From Amborella trichopoda (lineage: Eukaryota; Streptophyta; Magnoliopsida; Amborellales; Amborellaceae): DNA of 64,000 nt. Location: NCBI RefSeq assembly GCF_000471905.2, contig NW_006500031.1, positions 1,972,718 to 2,036,717 on the forward strand, written 5' to 3'. The notes under the pieces are model-generated. The model ran no database searches and was not told the DNA's origin. It saw only the letters and a list, made by a program, of their open reading frames with translations. The first letter of the stretch is position 1; each line of letters begins with the position of its first letter. The position numbers and the translations under genes were made by a program. Below, piece after piece: positions 11,950 through 22,330 of the stretch.

Positions 11950-12433
11950 GGTTATGATCCTTTAGATTTCTTAAGTATTTCACAAGCTACTATTCAACAA
12001 TCAAAGTAAGACACACTTCCAAACTTTATCATAAGATGCAATTTTAGTGTTGAAATTTTTTAAGATGGCCCAAGAATCTATTTTCATATATAATTACAAA
12101 ATTTTAAACTAAAAAAATGTTTCAAATCAAGCAAATCTATAAACGAACAAAATTCTTGAAAATAGACGGTCTAGATAATGTGTTGCAAGATGTACTATTT
12201 TTGCAACTCGAGATTTTTTTTTTCCTACACCCATACAACTCGATGTCGAGATGATCAATTAGATGATATCTTAAAATCAAAATAACGTATTCTGACGGAG
12301 TTCGATGTCGAGATGATCAATTAGATGATATCTTAAAATCAAAATAACGTATTCCGACGGAGTTTTGAGGTGCTCTTTAATTCTACAATACAATAATATA
12401 AGGTGTCAACCTTATATAAACAATTTTTTCTTT
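11950..12433 (+). mobile_element. MULE-like MITE, copy 7, next to the RALF promoter
   Basis: The interior (AGACGGTCTAGATAATG, GATGTACTATTTTTGCAAC, GATGTCGAGATGATCAATTAG) and the right end CCTTATATAAACAATTTTTTC match the family. The element is longer than usual because of an internal 62-bp duplication. Its left end is poorly defined. It ends about 410 bp upstream of the RALF start codon. Confidence 0.6.
12241..12364. repeat. 62-bp tandem duplication inside the MITE
   Basis: Units 12241-12302 and 12303-12364 differ at one base (TTCTGACGG versus TTCCGACGG). Each contains the conserved GATGTCGAGATGATCAATTA block of the MITE, so this copy carries that block twice. Confidence 0.9.
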
Positions 12434-12846
12434 ATAGTATGATACAAAAATTTGGTTATTTAGCCATGTAAAGTTAAAAAGGGTTCGTTTTAGGGTTTGA
12501 TTGTAATAATGGAAAGGAAGTTGGACTTTACATAGTCAGAGCAGAGAGAGAGAGAGATGGTCCTACAATTGAGGTGAGCCAATAACTGAGAGAACCCTTA
12601 CACGCATACCCGTTCCAAACCCAACTAACAAGAAGCCCCATTCATAGAACATGTCTCGTGCCCTTCTCTATCTCTATCTCTCTTTTCATCATCTTCACAT
12701 TCTCTCCCTCCTTCTCTAAGAAGGTAGGGGGCAACCAGATCTAAAGTTCAGCTTCTTCCAAAGCCAAAGTCTCTTATAATAATTATTATAATAAATATTC
12801 ATTCTATTATTATTATAAACCACCACCACCACCACCACCATCCTCG

Positions 12847-13227
12847 ATGGCATTGAAGATATTGTCTATCCTCTTAGTTCTTGTAGCGGCGGCCTGTATG
12901 GCTGGTATGTCCGGCGCCTTAATTCCTGACAATGACTGGCGCTTCAAGAGTTTGGATGCAGATGTTAGCATTAGCGACATTGATGGTGGTGACAACCTTG
13001 TGGGCGACTTTGTGGACGAAGATGAAGAAATGTCAATGGAGTCTGAGACCAGCAGAAGGCTTTTGGGGGGTGCCAAGCGCTACATAAGCTACGGAGCCCT
13101 CAAAAAGGATCGTGTCCCCTGCAACCACAGGGGTGCATCTTATTATAACTGCAAACGCACCAGTCGTGCCAATCCTTACAGACGCGGGTGCAGTGCCATC
13201 ACCAGATGCGCCAGGATCCTGAAATAA
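12847..13227 (+). CDS. RALF (rapid alkalinization factor) peptide hormone precursor
   Basis: A single-exon 126-aa secreted prepropeptide. RALF peptides are released into the apoplast and bind CrRLK1L receptor kinases (FERONIA type) with LLG co-receptors, raising extracellular pH and restraining growth. In order: signal peptide (about 1-23), acidic propeptide (D/E-rich 37-67), site-1-protease cleavage motif RRLL (70-73), then the mature peptide with YISY (79-82), four cysteines (92, 102, 115, 121) and the basic end RRGCSAITRCAR. All hallmark motifs are intact and the length is typical of canonical RALFs. The start is the first ATG, preceded by a CAC-rich leader (12822-12840) and giving an uninterrupted signal peptide. 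A CT-rich tract at 12660-12690 is a likely part of the 5' UTR. Nearest neighbours are repeats, including a MITE ending at 12433. Confidence 0.95.
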   Translation: MALKILSILLVLVAAACMAGMSGALIPDNDWRFKSLDADVSISDIDGGDNLVGDFVDEDEEMSMESETSRRLLGGAKRYISYGALKKDRVPCNHRGASYYNCKRTSRANPYRRGCSAITRCARILK

Positions 13228-14179
13228 GAAAGCTGCTACAACTGCCGCTATCACCACCACCACAACCACCACCACCGCCACAGAAATAATGATACCACCA
13301 TTGATAGCGACATAATCATCATACACCATATACTCATACGCCCGTCCATCCGCACCTGAAGCGGCTTTCTCTGTTCTCTCTGTAATCCCTACCTTTGAGG
13401 GCTTGTTCATCTTTTTGTATTTTGTTTGGATCGGTTTTCTAGCCACGGTTTTCCCTGTTACCCGGTGAAGAAAATCTGATTTCTGCTATTGATGATGTTG
13501 TGTTTCCACCATTACAGCCTCCACCATATATAATCTTATTCATCATGTTTATTAAGACCAACCTAATGTAGCTTTTTGGGGCTTGTAGGTGGCAATTTGT
13601 TCTTATTTGTTCAGATTTTAAAGTTTGAAAGAGATTTTTTTTTGTTTGCAGCTCTCTCTCTCCATTTGTTCAACTTTTCAAGTTTTGGTGAGATTGTTTC
13701 TTGGATGGAGGAGGAAGGTGGATTCTCTCTCTTTCCACATAGGAATTTAATTTTGAGGGACAACATATTGGGTTATGTACCTTTCAAGCTAGCTACGTAC
13801 TTTTCAACAGTATCATGAAAGTTTAGAGACTTTACCTAAATATTTCTTGTATTTTTTTGAAATTTAAAAAGTATTCTTAATATTTATGTCCCATTGTTTT
13901 AAAGAAACATCTAGTATTTTAATTTTATGCGTGGGATTGAGCTTAAATTTTAGGTGCAAAAAAATGTTAGATAAATAATTTTAAATGGATAAAATAATCA
14001 AATATCACACCATTGCCGTTGTCGGTAGTGCCCATCTCAATCCATCATGTAACAAATAAAGGAGATTCATCTGGTTCCAACTTTGAAACTATTTCATCTT
14101 CTCCATTAGGACAATAATGCACCGTTCCCAAGGATTGAAACCACTGGCACATCAAAGACCTTATTATACATGTAAAGGA

Positions 14180-14997
14180 TGCTCCACCGGAATCCACTTA
14201 CAGAAACCGCCTACAAGACTTTATTAACCAAATTAGTCATGGATTTTGGAGTACTATTTAAGAAAAAGATATTTCAATGTATAATCCTCAAACCACTTAT
14301 GATACCAAAAAAAAATATTATCTTTAATCTTCGACAAAGATCTTATACTTGTCACGCGATACACTTTGCACGTAAAAGATATCTCTCCAAATATATGCCA
14401 CCACCAGTGTCATTCCCATTTGTCAAAAGTCCAATCTCATAATTATCACTTGTCTCCATAATTAATTTTCATCATGCAAACTTCTCCACCATCATTTGGT
14501 CGTTGATGCCTTATTCTTAAGTTTGAGCTTTCTAATTCTCAAACCACATTCTTTTTTTTCTTTTTTTGCATACGGTATCCCAGCTAACCACGTGATACTT
14601 TCTTTTTTTTTCTTCATGGCCACCTCAAAGAAACACTTTCATCAATCTCTCAAGTCCAGCAACAACCGAATCAATAAGAGATCATTTGTACTGACAAGTT
14701 CGATAATGTAGACTTAATCAATGTGATTCTCCCTTCCAAAAGCAAAGAATTGACTTTCCACATATCTAATTTAACATAAAAACTCAGAATTATAAGGTCC
14801 CAAACTGACTTTGGCATCTTGTTTACAACAATAGGCATTCCAATATAGATGAAAGCAAAACCACCACTCCACAACCCAAGAACCTTGCAAAATGTCGAGA
14901 GAACCCCATCCAAAAGTATTTTTCCATAATTTAAAAGATATGTTGTATATGTAAAAATTACTGCTTTAAATATCGAGTGTTGATTCGGGCATAACAA
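14180..14997 (-). mobile_element. L1-type LINE reverse transcriptase fragment
   Basis: The minus-strand frame 14671-14997 contains the segment that follows the catalytic core in plant L1-like reverse transcriptases: YIGMPI (family YLGLPL), then W near the middle, LLLEGRITLIKSTLSNL (family LSLGGRLTLIKSVLSSI). Further left the similarity continues in broken frames (WLAGIPYAKK resembles the VNW-VC-PK block). It is 5'-truncated, has stops and is certainly inactive. Confidence 0.75.
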
Positions 14998-15034
14998 GTT
15001 GAGTTAGTTTACTGATTTTGGGCAATCCAGCATC

Positions 15035-15085
15035 CATAATCATCATCATTTGAGTCTTATCCCAACTATTTGGATCCGGCATTAA
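15035..15085 (-). mobile_element. RTE-type LINE 3' tail fragment
   Basis: The stretch ATCATCATCATTTGAGTCTTATCCCAACTATTTGGATCC is the reverse complement of the usual ending (ccaaatagttgggataagg then a GAT-type tail). Only the last 50 bp are present. Confidence 0.5.
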
Positions 15086-15414
15086 ATGGTAAAAACTATG
15101 AAAAAAATTCTAAAATAAGTATTATTTCAATTTATGGAAAAATTTGTTACAAGATCATATATTTTGATGAATTTTCAACAACGTATAAATACTAAGGGTT
15201 TTTATCTATCCAATACCATGGATTTGTTCTCATGTCCAAAATGGAATACATAACAATTATGAGCCCAACGGAGCAGTACATGCTTTGTGCTCATGATCGT
15301 TGTACTTCACTTTTCCTCTGGGATTTCGCTTTGAAATGGTTAAAGAGTCCGAATTTTTTACTGCATTTAAGGAAAGAATAAAGGTTTGGCCATTGCTAAA
15401 TATACTTTAGCTTC

Positions 15415-15600
15415 AGATGAACCAATTATCTGAGGGTATATGTCCAAAAGGATATGATTAGAAGTAGCGAAAAAAGATATGGGGACTCGTGACCTAATTA
15501 AAGGTATAACCCTTGATAGAGTAGAATGGGAGATCAGGATTCATGTAACGGATCCTAAATAGTTGAAAAATGGCTCTATAATAATGATGATGACCCAATT
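15415..15600 (+). mobile_element. RTE-type LINE 3' end
   Basis: The frame from 15512 reads LDRVEWEIRIHVTDPK then stop, the typical end of the plant RTE reverse-transcriptase polyprotein, followed by a (AATGATGATG) tail near 15585. About 185 bp of a 5'-truncated copy. Confidence 0.65.
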
Positions 15601-16379
15601 CCTGCTCATGTAGGCAAGAAGTATAAGAGGCTTAGTGTAACACTAACTTTCAATGTTCAAATTCTGGTTAACTACTCAAGATAAAAAAGATGCAAGAAAT
15701 AGACATGATTTTCATTTACCAGTAAAAATTGGCATACGATCCTCTATAAATGAATACATAATATTAAAAGTTTAAAACTACATTACTTATTCCTTTTGTC
15801 CCCTTTACATATCGTAATGTGTTTGTTAATTTTATAACACTGTTATTTTCACGCAACAGACGTTTGGTAAACCATGCGCTTATTTTTTTTATAGGAAGCA
15901 TGAGAAGCTCCTATATCCCTAATAAATAACCAAAATATGCGTAAATCGAAATCCATGCTTTTAAAAAGTCTTGGTGCCTCCATATTTATATCTAGATCCA
16001 AAATTTTACAACGCATAAATCTCAACCACCACAATTACAAAATTCCAAAAAAATAAAATAAAAATGAATTTAGCCTTTAAAAATGATAATTTTAAAAGAT
16101 TAAAAAAAAGGGGTCCAAAAACAAAGTCTAAATTATCTAAGATTAAAATTTAAATTTCTTCAGATTCATGATCTGGATTTTAGATCCAAAATCTATCTTC
16201 AATATGGTTTTGGAGGGAGACTGGTGTATCAGTGCACATACCAAAACCCCATCGTAAAATAACACCTCAAAAGCTGTCCTTTTAGAAAGAAAGCACTTAA
16301 TCTCCCATTTACAAGGCTGAAAATTATGAATTCAAGTCTTATTACCGATTGTTAAAATTGTTAAAGTGTATTTTCTAAA

Positions 16380-16880
16380 AAATATATTAGTTTTCATGCT
16401 ATTTTAATATTAGTGATGTAGTAAGGTCCTACTTGTAAGTTTACATGGTAGGAAGTTGTAAAACTACTAGGTGGTTAGTAGTTATAGTTACAAATGGTAG
16501 GAAGTTGTAAAACTACTAGGTGGTTAGTAGTTATAGGTAGAAATGGTTAGTTATTGTAGGAAATATAGTTGTAAAAACCTCTATTTAAAGAGACGTGTGT
16601 GGTGAGAAAATTGGGTCATGTTGAATGTTAATCTTGGGTGTAAAGATTGTAATGCCTTTATGTACCTTGGAGCACATATGTTAAGGTTAATCCTAAGTGT
16701 CAAAATTGTAATGCATTTGTGTACCCCATATTTTTCTTTAGTGAATGTTAGTTTTCTTCCACCTCTTCTTGATTGTTGTTCTTCTTTTTATGTGCTTGTA
16801 AGTCTTGGGCTAGTATAACATTGTTACACTAGTTGAGAAGTGGATTGTTCCGGTATTGTGGTATCTGTCTTTCTTTACAA
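16380..16880 (+). mobile_element. Possible LTR-like fragment with internal duplication
   Basis: The stretch has the look of a long terminal repeat: TTAGTTATTGTAGGAAATATAG, a TATA-like CTCTATTTAAAGAG near 16583, repeated TAATCTTGGGTGTAAAGATTG-type words, and a tail ending TTGTGGTATCTG that resembles a tRNA-Met primer site. A 43-bp segment is duplicated at 16445-16487 and 16494-16536. No second LTR was found. The assignment is tentative. Confidence 0.3.
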
Positions 16881-16891
16881 TTATGAATATA

Positions 16892-17269
16892 AAAAAAAAG
16901 TTTATATAAGGGTGAGGTTTGATGCATCTAAAAAATTCACTAAAAGAGGTTGTTTCAGTGCTGAAAAACCCTCAATTAGATCATCACGAAATCATGATGT
17001 ATGAACATAAGAAAAAATTGTTTTCAAATCTTGGAAATAGTGCAACTTACAATGTACTATCTAGACGGTCAATTTTAAAGATTTTCAAGTATTTATAGAT
17101 ATGCTCGATCTACACTATTTTTTAATCTCGAGATTTTATAGTTAGAGATGAAAATAAAGTTCAGACAGTCATAAAGATTTCTGGTATTGAAACAACATGT
17201 TTTGATACTATTTAAAGGTGTTACGTGCTTTGATTGGTAATGACCTTAGCCTTATATACAAACCACACC
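16892..17269 (-). mobile_element. MULE-like MITE, copy 8
   Basis: The left end AAAAAGTTTATATAAGG and right end CCTTATATACAAACCACACC match the family. Flanking 9-mers ATGAATATA and ATGAATACT share the first seven bases. Length 378 bp. The interior carries CTAGACGGTCAATTTT and GATCATCACGAAATC blocks. Confidence 0.7.
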
Positions 17270-17449
17270 ATGAATACTCAAGATAAATTTGTTGAGCAGT
17301 TCATGGACCTTATGGAGCTGCTACAACAAGTTTACCATACTGAACAAAGAGAAGAAGAACCAATTTTGGGAACTCACTCAGGTGAGTTTACGGTGACCTT
17401 TTTGTTTCGAATGCAACATGCAAAATATACAATTTTTTACCAGTGAAGA

Positions 17450-17690
17450 AAAAACTTGGGCGAGTACTCGAACTTTCCCGAGTATCTCAAACTCGCCACA
17501 CTGGCAAATACGAGTAACTCCGAGTGGGGTGGACTGACTCGGGAATCTAAAGAAAACAAAATTCAAAAAATAAAAAATCCAAAAAATAAGAAATCCATTT
17601 GTAATATATTTTTTATAGTTTCTATCATTTTAGCAAAGACTGGAAAGTGTTTTGGCCATGAATACTTATTTTCACATTTTTCTTTCTTAT
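17450..17690. mobile_element. Possible ACTCG-rich element, third copy (left part)
   Basis: GGCGAGTACTCG, CCGAGTATCTCAAACTCGCC and GGACTGACTCGGG are clustered within 90 bp. An AT-rich region follows, containing GGAAAGTGTTTTGGCCATGAATACTT, which also occurs at the start of the window and, inverted, near 1.79 kb. It is cut on the right by the MITE at 17707. Confidence 0.35.
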
Positions 17691-17706
17691 AGATTATTTT
17701 TAAAAT

Positions 17707-18094
17707 GGGAAAAGTTTATATAGAGGCTCTAAACAATTAAATTGGAGCCAACCACAAAATTTCACTAGAAGATATTGTTTTGATGCCCAAATATTCTCAA
17801 ATTGATCATCTTGATGACATCAAGATGTATGGGCATGAGACAAAAATGTATTTCAAGTTTTGGAAATAGTGTATTTTGTAACGTATTTTTGGATCGTCAA
17901 TTTTCAAGATTTTCAAGTTTTCATAGATCTGTCAATCCACACTATTTTTTAAACTTTAAACTTTATAAATAAAGATAAAAATATATTTTAAGGCCATCAC
18001 AAAGACTTTCAGTATTGAAACCATATTTCGACACTATTTGAAGGAAGGCTCTAATTTGATTGTTTAGGGCTTAGGCTCTATACAAACCGCACCC
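17707..18094 (-). mobile_element. MULE-like MITE, copy 9
   Basis: A complete 388-bp copy starting GGGAAAAGTTTATATAGAGG and ending CTATACAAACCGCACCC. The 9-bp flanks TTTTAAAAT (17698-17706) and TTATAAAAT (18095-18103) match at 8/9. Confidence 0.8.
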
Positions 18095-18434
18095 TTATAA
18101 AATATCTTTGCCTCATTTTGATGTGCAGACTTTCTTTTGGTTAATGTTTCAAAATAGTCTCTCCGACGGTGGATAACTTGAGGAAAAGTGGCTTTATTAT
18201 AAACAATATATTGTTATAATAAAGCAAATTGAATAGACAGGCAATTAATCATTTTTTTTTTGAATCGCCCTTTCTTGGTCTTCCGAAAGATGGACTCCAC
18301 CAAACATATCTACCGTCTACCTCACATTTGTTTCTGCAGTGGTTGTCCCCCAAGTTATCATTGACTTTGGAACTAACAGTCGAAGATGAGTAAAAGGGTT
18401 ACTGAAGGTATCTATTATTCCTGCAATAGTGATC

Positions 18435-18500
18435 AAATGGATAATCACCATCATTTAAGTCTTATTTTAAGTAATTAGGGTCGGGTACCTAAATTTTGTT
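18435..18500 (-). mobile_element. RTE-type LINE 3' tail fragment
   Basis: ATAATCACCATCATTTAAGTCTTA followed by GGGTCGGGTACCT is a decayed, reverse-oriented RTE tail. Confidence 0.35.
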
Positions 18501-18595
18501 CCTCATTAGCTGATTACCTAATGCAACACACCTCTTTTATCTGAGCTTAGGATGGTTGACGGGAAACTTTAAATCTTTATCTTTCTAAGGCCAAA

Positions 18596-18939
18596 GGGAA
18601 AAGTTTATATAGAGTTGAGGCTCTAAACCATCAAATCAGAATCTACCCCAAAAATTTCACTAGAAGAGGTTGTTTTGATGCTCGAAGATCCTCTAATTGA
18701 TAATCTCGACCTCAAGATGCATGGACATGAGAAAGAATGAATTTCAATTTTTTAAACTAGTATATTTTGTAACGTATATTTGGACCATCAATTTTCAATA
18801 TTTACAATATAAATAAAAATGAAAATATATGTTAAGGCTATCACAATGATTTTCAATATCGAAACCACATTTCTTGACAATATTTGAAGGTAGCCTCTAA
18901 TTTGATTGTTTAGAATGGAGGCTTTATACAAACTGCACC
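18596..18939 (-). mobile_element. MULE-like MITE, copy 10 (internal deletion)
   Basis: The ends GGGAAAAGTTTATATAGAG and CTTTATACAAACTGCACC are family-typical. The element is about 345 bp because roughly 45 bp of the centre are missing compared with 17707-18094. No target duplication is visible. Confidence 0.7.
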
Positions 18940-19059
18940 GAAGAAGTAAACATCGATGTGTTTTTTCTACAAAAATAAGGATCGGCCGCTGTACCAAAGA
19001 CAGAGTCTGATAAAAAAAACTTTGGGGAAGTTAATTGTAAAATGATGGCAAGATGGGTT

Positions 19060-19511
19060 TAGGGGGTGGCAACAGGTCGTGTCGGGTCCAGGTCTGCCCC
19101 AACCCAAACCCGAAAAAAAAATTTATGGCACCCTGACCATGACCCGACCGGACCTGAAGTTATTGGAGCTCGACCCAAACCCAATCGGACCTGACTGGAC
19201 CCGATCCTGGACCCAGACCCGGCCAAAAAATAATATCTAAATGGTACGTTATGTATTATTTAAATATTATATCTAAAAATATATAGTTATATTTAGTCAA
19301 ATATTAATTAAATAATTATTAAAATATCATATAGTAATTATTATTTAAAACATTGCACTATTTGGATCGGGTCGATCCGGGTCCAGACCCAAACCGAAAT
19401 ATTTTGGACCCAGACCCGACCCGCTAGATCCAATTTTTGGACCGATACTCAGACCCGAGTCAAGTTCGGTCATAGGGTCACGGGTTGAGTTCGGGTCCAT
19501 TGCAACCCCTA
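19060..19511. mobile_element. hAT-type MITE with perfect 8-bp TSD
   Basis: A 452-bp element flanked by identical GATGGGTT (19052-19059 and 19512-19519). The ends TAGGGGGTGGCAAC and (reverse complement) TAGGGGTTGCAATGG are the well-known TAGGGGTGGCAA-type ends of a widespread plant hAT MITE. The arms are rich in GACCCGACCC/GGGTCGGGTC words and flank an AT-rich centre, so the whole element can fold back on itself. No coding. Confidence 0.85.
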
Positions 19512-20263
19512 GATGGGTTCTCCCTTCTAAATTAGTGTTAAACTCAATTTTGATAGAATTTCATTAGAAAATCCCATAATATATTGAGTTAGGGATTGGT
19601 TAAAAATCAAATAGATAAAATTCTCCTCTCGTAGTCAAGGCTTAGGGTTAGAAACAAAATTCAAGCAAGCTAAGAAAGTGTATTAACATAACACACATGC
19701 CAAATTGGAAGCCCACAATTTGGCCAAGCGGTATTGGGCAACGAATTTTGGTAGTTAAGTTATTTACTCCATTATTTGTATCTTATAAAAAAGAGGGGGG
19801 AAAATAAAGTAAACCCCATAACCCAAAAAAAACAAAGATTAAAAAAATAATAATAAAATAAAAAATAAAAGCATAAAAAAAAAATCACATTATAAACTTT
19901 GCTACTGTTTTTGTTTGTATTGACCACTCCCTCTCCCCGGGATGATTTTTGTCATATTGAACAAAATACTCCTCTTAGGGAAGCACAAAACAAAATTTAA
20001 ACTTAAAGCCAATTGGAACCCGGCTCCAACAACTTTCCTCAAGGTTGTATCAACCTTAAAATTTTGTGTTCGACTAAAAAGGTATTTTCATCCAAAAAGA
20101 CCTACACTACAGTGTTCACCAATGGATCAATACAATAAGAAGGTTTCCCGCGTGAATAAAATAGTATAAAGGGATTTATAGGTAGAAAATTCAAAGTAGG
20201 GAGCTTTTATAATTTTCCTTAAAAAATGCTGTCCACTTGCATATTTGTAAAAAAATTAATAAA

Positions 20264-21058
20264 GGGTGAGTTTTTATAAGGTGCCGATCTTATTATGTAC
20301 AATTAAGGTTCACCTTTAAGTTATGTTGGAAGATGTAATTCTGGTGTTAAAAATTTTACGAGGGTTTAAAAATCCATGTTCATACATTCATCATCATCAT
20401 CCAAGGTTTTACCTATTTATTTGGGGTCAATTACAAAAATCATGTTATGCCTTTTTGTTTTACCAATGGCCGTACCCTCAATTAGATCATAAGTTATCGT
20501 ATTGCTTCTCACTACTTCTACTCATATCATCTGGATCTTTCATTTGTTTTTTTTTTAGAGCATTTCACTTGAACCAAATCGTTCACCCTAATTGTTAGGT
20601 TTGATCTACACATGGTCAACCCTCCTAAGTCTATGTTCTCTCATCTTATTGTCTATTAGAGCTACCCCTAAGTTTCCTCATATGCATGCATTTTGAATTC
20701 TATCATGTCTTGTCTTGCCATTCATCCATCTCAATATTCTCATCTCAACTACACTTATACTTTGGATATGTTTTTTCTTTACTGTCCAACATTCCGTTCC
20801 ATAATTATGAAATTTAAAATTTCAAAAATGCTTCAAATTGAAGATATCTATAAATATTTCAAAATCTTAAAAATAAAGTCTAAATAACTTAATGCAAGAT
20901 AGAATTATTTTTAGGGTTTGAAAGTCATTTAGTTATTATACTCTAAGTCTTGAGATTGATTGAGATAATCAATTAGAAAGTCTTCTAACTTTGGAACATT
21001 TTTTTCTACTAGATTTTAAGGTGTAACTTACATTTATAATACGAAGTTAACTATTTCC
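20264..21058 (+). mobile_element. MULE-like MITE, copy 11, split by a LINE
   Basis: The outer ends GGGTGAGTTTTTATAAGG and AACTATTTCC match the family and are flanked by ATTAATAAA (20255-20263) and ATTAATTAA (21059-21067), 8/9. The 795-bp length is explained by the nested LINE at about 20386-20800. Removing it leaves about 380 bp, the normal size. Confidence 0.75.
20386..20800 (-). mobile_element. 5'-truncated RTE-type LINE nested in the MITE
   Basis: On the minus strand the segment reads from a C-terminal polyprotein region (motifs YGTECW, RILRWM, then NGKTRHDRIQN, all typical of plant RTE reverse transcriptases) to a GATGATGATGATG tail at the left edge (20388-20400). Frames are broken and the 5' portion is missing, as expected of incomplete LINE insertion. 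Confidence 0.75.
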
Positions 21059-21300
21059 ATTAATTAAAAAAATCCCCGAGTTACCATCCAAAAAAAAAAA
21101 ACAAGGACCTGTCCCTTGAAAAAGTTACCGTGGTTCGCCCTAAATCTAGTACACCTTGAAACCCTAAAAACCACATGAAAAAGGCCAAACAATCGCCACT
21201 ATTATAAAATAAAAATAAAAATAAAAGATGAAAATATGTACAAGCGGGAGAAAGAAATGAGGGGTTGTGCTGAAAGGACTCACCCCACCCACAAAAGAAA

Positions 21301-21387
21301 AGTGCGAAAAATGTGATTTCATCTCACACCCTCCACTTAAAAAACAAAAGTGCGAAAAATGTGATTCATCTCACACCCTCCACTTAA
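21301..21387. repeat. Tandem duplication upstream of PP2C
   Basis: Two units of about 40 bp (21301-21340 and 21349-21387) share AGTGCGAAAAATGTGATT and TCTCACACCCTCCACTTAA, differing by one inserted base. They lie about 450 bp upstream of the predicted TATA box. Confidence 0.85.
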
Positions 21388-21576
21388 ATAAACCTAATCA
21401 GACCCCGTCACATAAATATCTCCGTTCGCAAACGGCAGTGACGGCTCCGTCAAATGGAAAACGGTTGGCCCGAAGCCCACGGCAATCTTTGCACCCAATT
21501 CCATCGGCCAGCTGTCAAACTAAAGGATCATATGACGCCGTTCACTTGTCGTCACATAGCACCGTTACCGTCAAGT

Positions 21577-21582
21577 CACGTG
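21577..21582 (+). promoter_or_regulatory. G-box in the PP2C promoter
   Basis: A CACGTG palindrome about 220 bp upstream of the predicted TATA box. G-boxes bind bZIP/bHLH factors. Together with the second motif at 21716 it makes a plausible ABA- or light-responsive module. Function is inferred from position only. Confidence 0.45.
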
Positions 21583-21715
21583 TTCCTAACACCTATCCTA
21601 CGGTTAGCTCTGCCACTAAAAGATGATCGGACGTCCGGGGTTTTGGTGACCGGTTACCGGCCAAGTGAGCCCACGAATGCTTTGGTCAACAGGGTTTGGG
21701 CCTCTGGGATCTCGC

Positions 21716-21723
21716 CACGTGTC
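21716..21723 (+). promoter_or_regulatory. ABRE/G-box CACGTGTC in the PP2C promoter
   Basis: CACGTGTC matches the ABA-responsive element core (ACGTGTC) and lies 80 bp upstream of the predicted TATA box. Many plant PP2C genes are ABA-induced through such elements. Whether this one is cannot be read from sequence. Confidence 0.5.
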
Positions 21724-21795
21724 AGTTTGTCGGCCTCTCCGACCGCTGCGGGTGACTTGGAAACCGTCTGTGGCAGGTTCCTGACCCATTCGAGA

Positions 21796-21804
21796 TATAA
21801 AAAG
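21796..21804 (+). promoter_or_regulatory. Predicted TATA box of the PP2C gene
   Basis: TATAAAAAG sits in a locally GC-richer stretch, 535 bp before the start codon. Transcription would begin near 21830, just ahead of a (CT)n tract (21846-21870), a common feature of plant 5' UTRs. Confidence 0.6.
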
Positions 21805-21845
21805 GCTCTCTTTCTTTGTGCCTTTCTCTCTCTTACATTTATTGG

Positions 21846-21870
21846 CTCTCTCTCTCTCTCTCTCTCTCTC
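21846..21870. repeat. (CT)n tract in the predicted 5' UTR
   Basis: About 12 CT units lie immediately downstream of the predicted transcription start of the PP2C gene. Such Y-patch-like tracts are common in plant core promoters and leaders. Confidence 0.8.
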
Positions 21871-22330
21871 ATCAAACCAGGGGCGAGTGATCTGTTTCCT
21901 TTAGATCTCAAAAAACCCACTTTTTTTCATTAAATGTATTTGCAAAATTTATGGGTCTCTTTTTAGTTTGGTGGAATCAATGTGTGTTAAATAGGGTTTC
22001 TATCTTTAAGAACTTAAGATCCCATCTTTAGTAGAACTGTTCAATAGAAGAATTCTGTGAATTCACTATGGATTTGTAAATTGGATTTCTTTCTAGTTTT
22101 ATCAGTAGTTTTTTTAGGAAATTGGGGTGCTGAGCATTTTGGATTATTGATTAGTTCTTGAGAAGTTGTTGTGAAATAAAAAATTTGAGGCAAGGTGGGG
22201 AGGCAGGAAAACATGAGCAGCTGTTGTTGAAGATTAAAATTTGTTGGTCCAAAGTGGGTGTTGGGTTTTTCTGGTTTTGGGTAGAGATATAAGGGGATTT
22301 TATGTTTGGGAAGACGGAGAAGAGGTAACA

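Larger units (their letters stand above)
4668..12430. other. Repeat-dense intergenic region
   Basis: About 7.8 kb between the subtilase and the RALF gene has no supported gene. It contains MITE copies at 4803-4975, 5632-6021, 6603-6974, 7575-7967, about 8930-9290 and about 11950-12433, a pentanucleotide microsatellite, a 42-bp tandem duplication and a short GC-richer island at 8.4-8.8 kb. From 7.97 to 8.35 kb and from 9.8 to 11.6 kb I see only AT-rich sequence without recognisable features. Confidence 0.6.
13228..21790. other. Intergenic region dominated by transposon remnants
   Basis: No gene is supported between RALF and the PP2C promoter. The region holds an L1-type LINE fragment (14.0-15.0 kb, minus), RTE tails, four MULE-like MITEs (16892-17269, 17707-18094, 18596-18939, 20264-21058) and a hAT MITE (19060-19511). 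From 13.25 to 14.0 kb, which includes the RALF 3' UTR, and from 15.6 to 16.4 kb nothing else is recognisable. Confidence 0.6.

Noticed and set aside
13033..13446. 137-aa minus-strand frame opposite RALF
   Set aside because: Valine/alanine-rich translation of the CAC/ACC repeats in the RALF 3' UTR. The plus-strand RALF has all family motifs.
21454..21933. 159-aa plus-strand frame before the PP2C gene
   Set aside because: It overlaps the predicted promoter, TATA box and CT-rich leader. It has no domain, and its end is a translation of the CT repeat.
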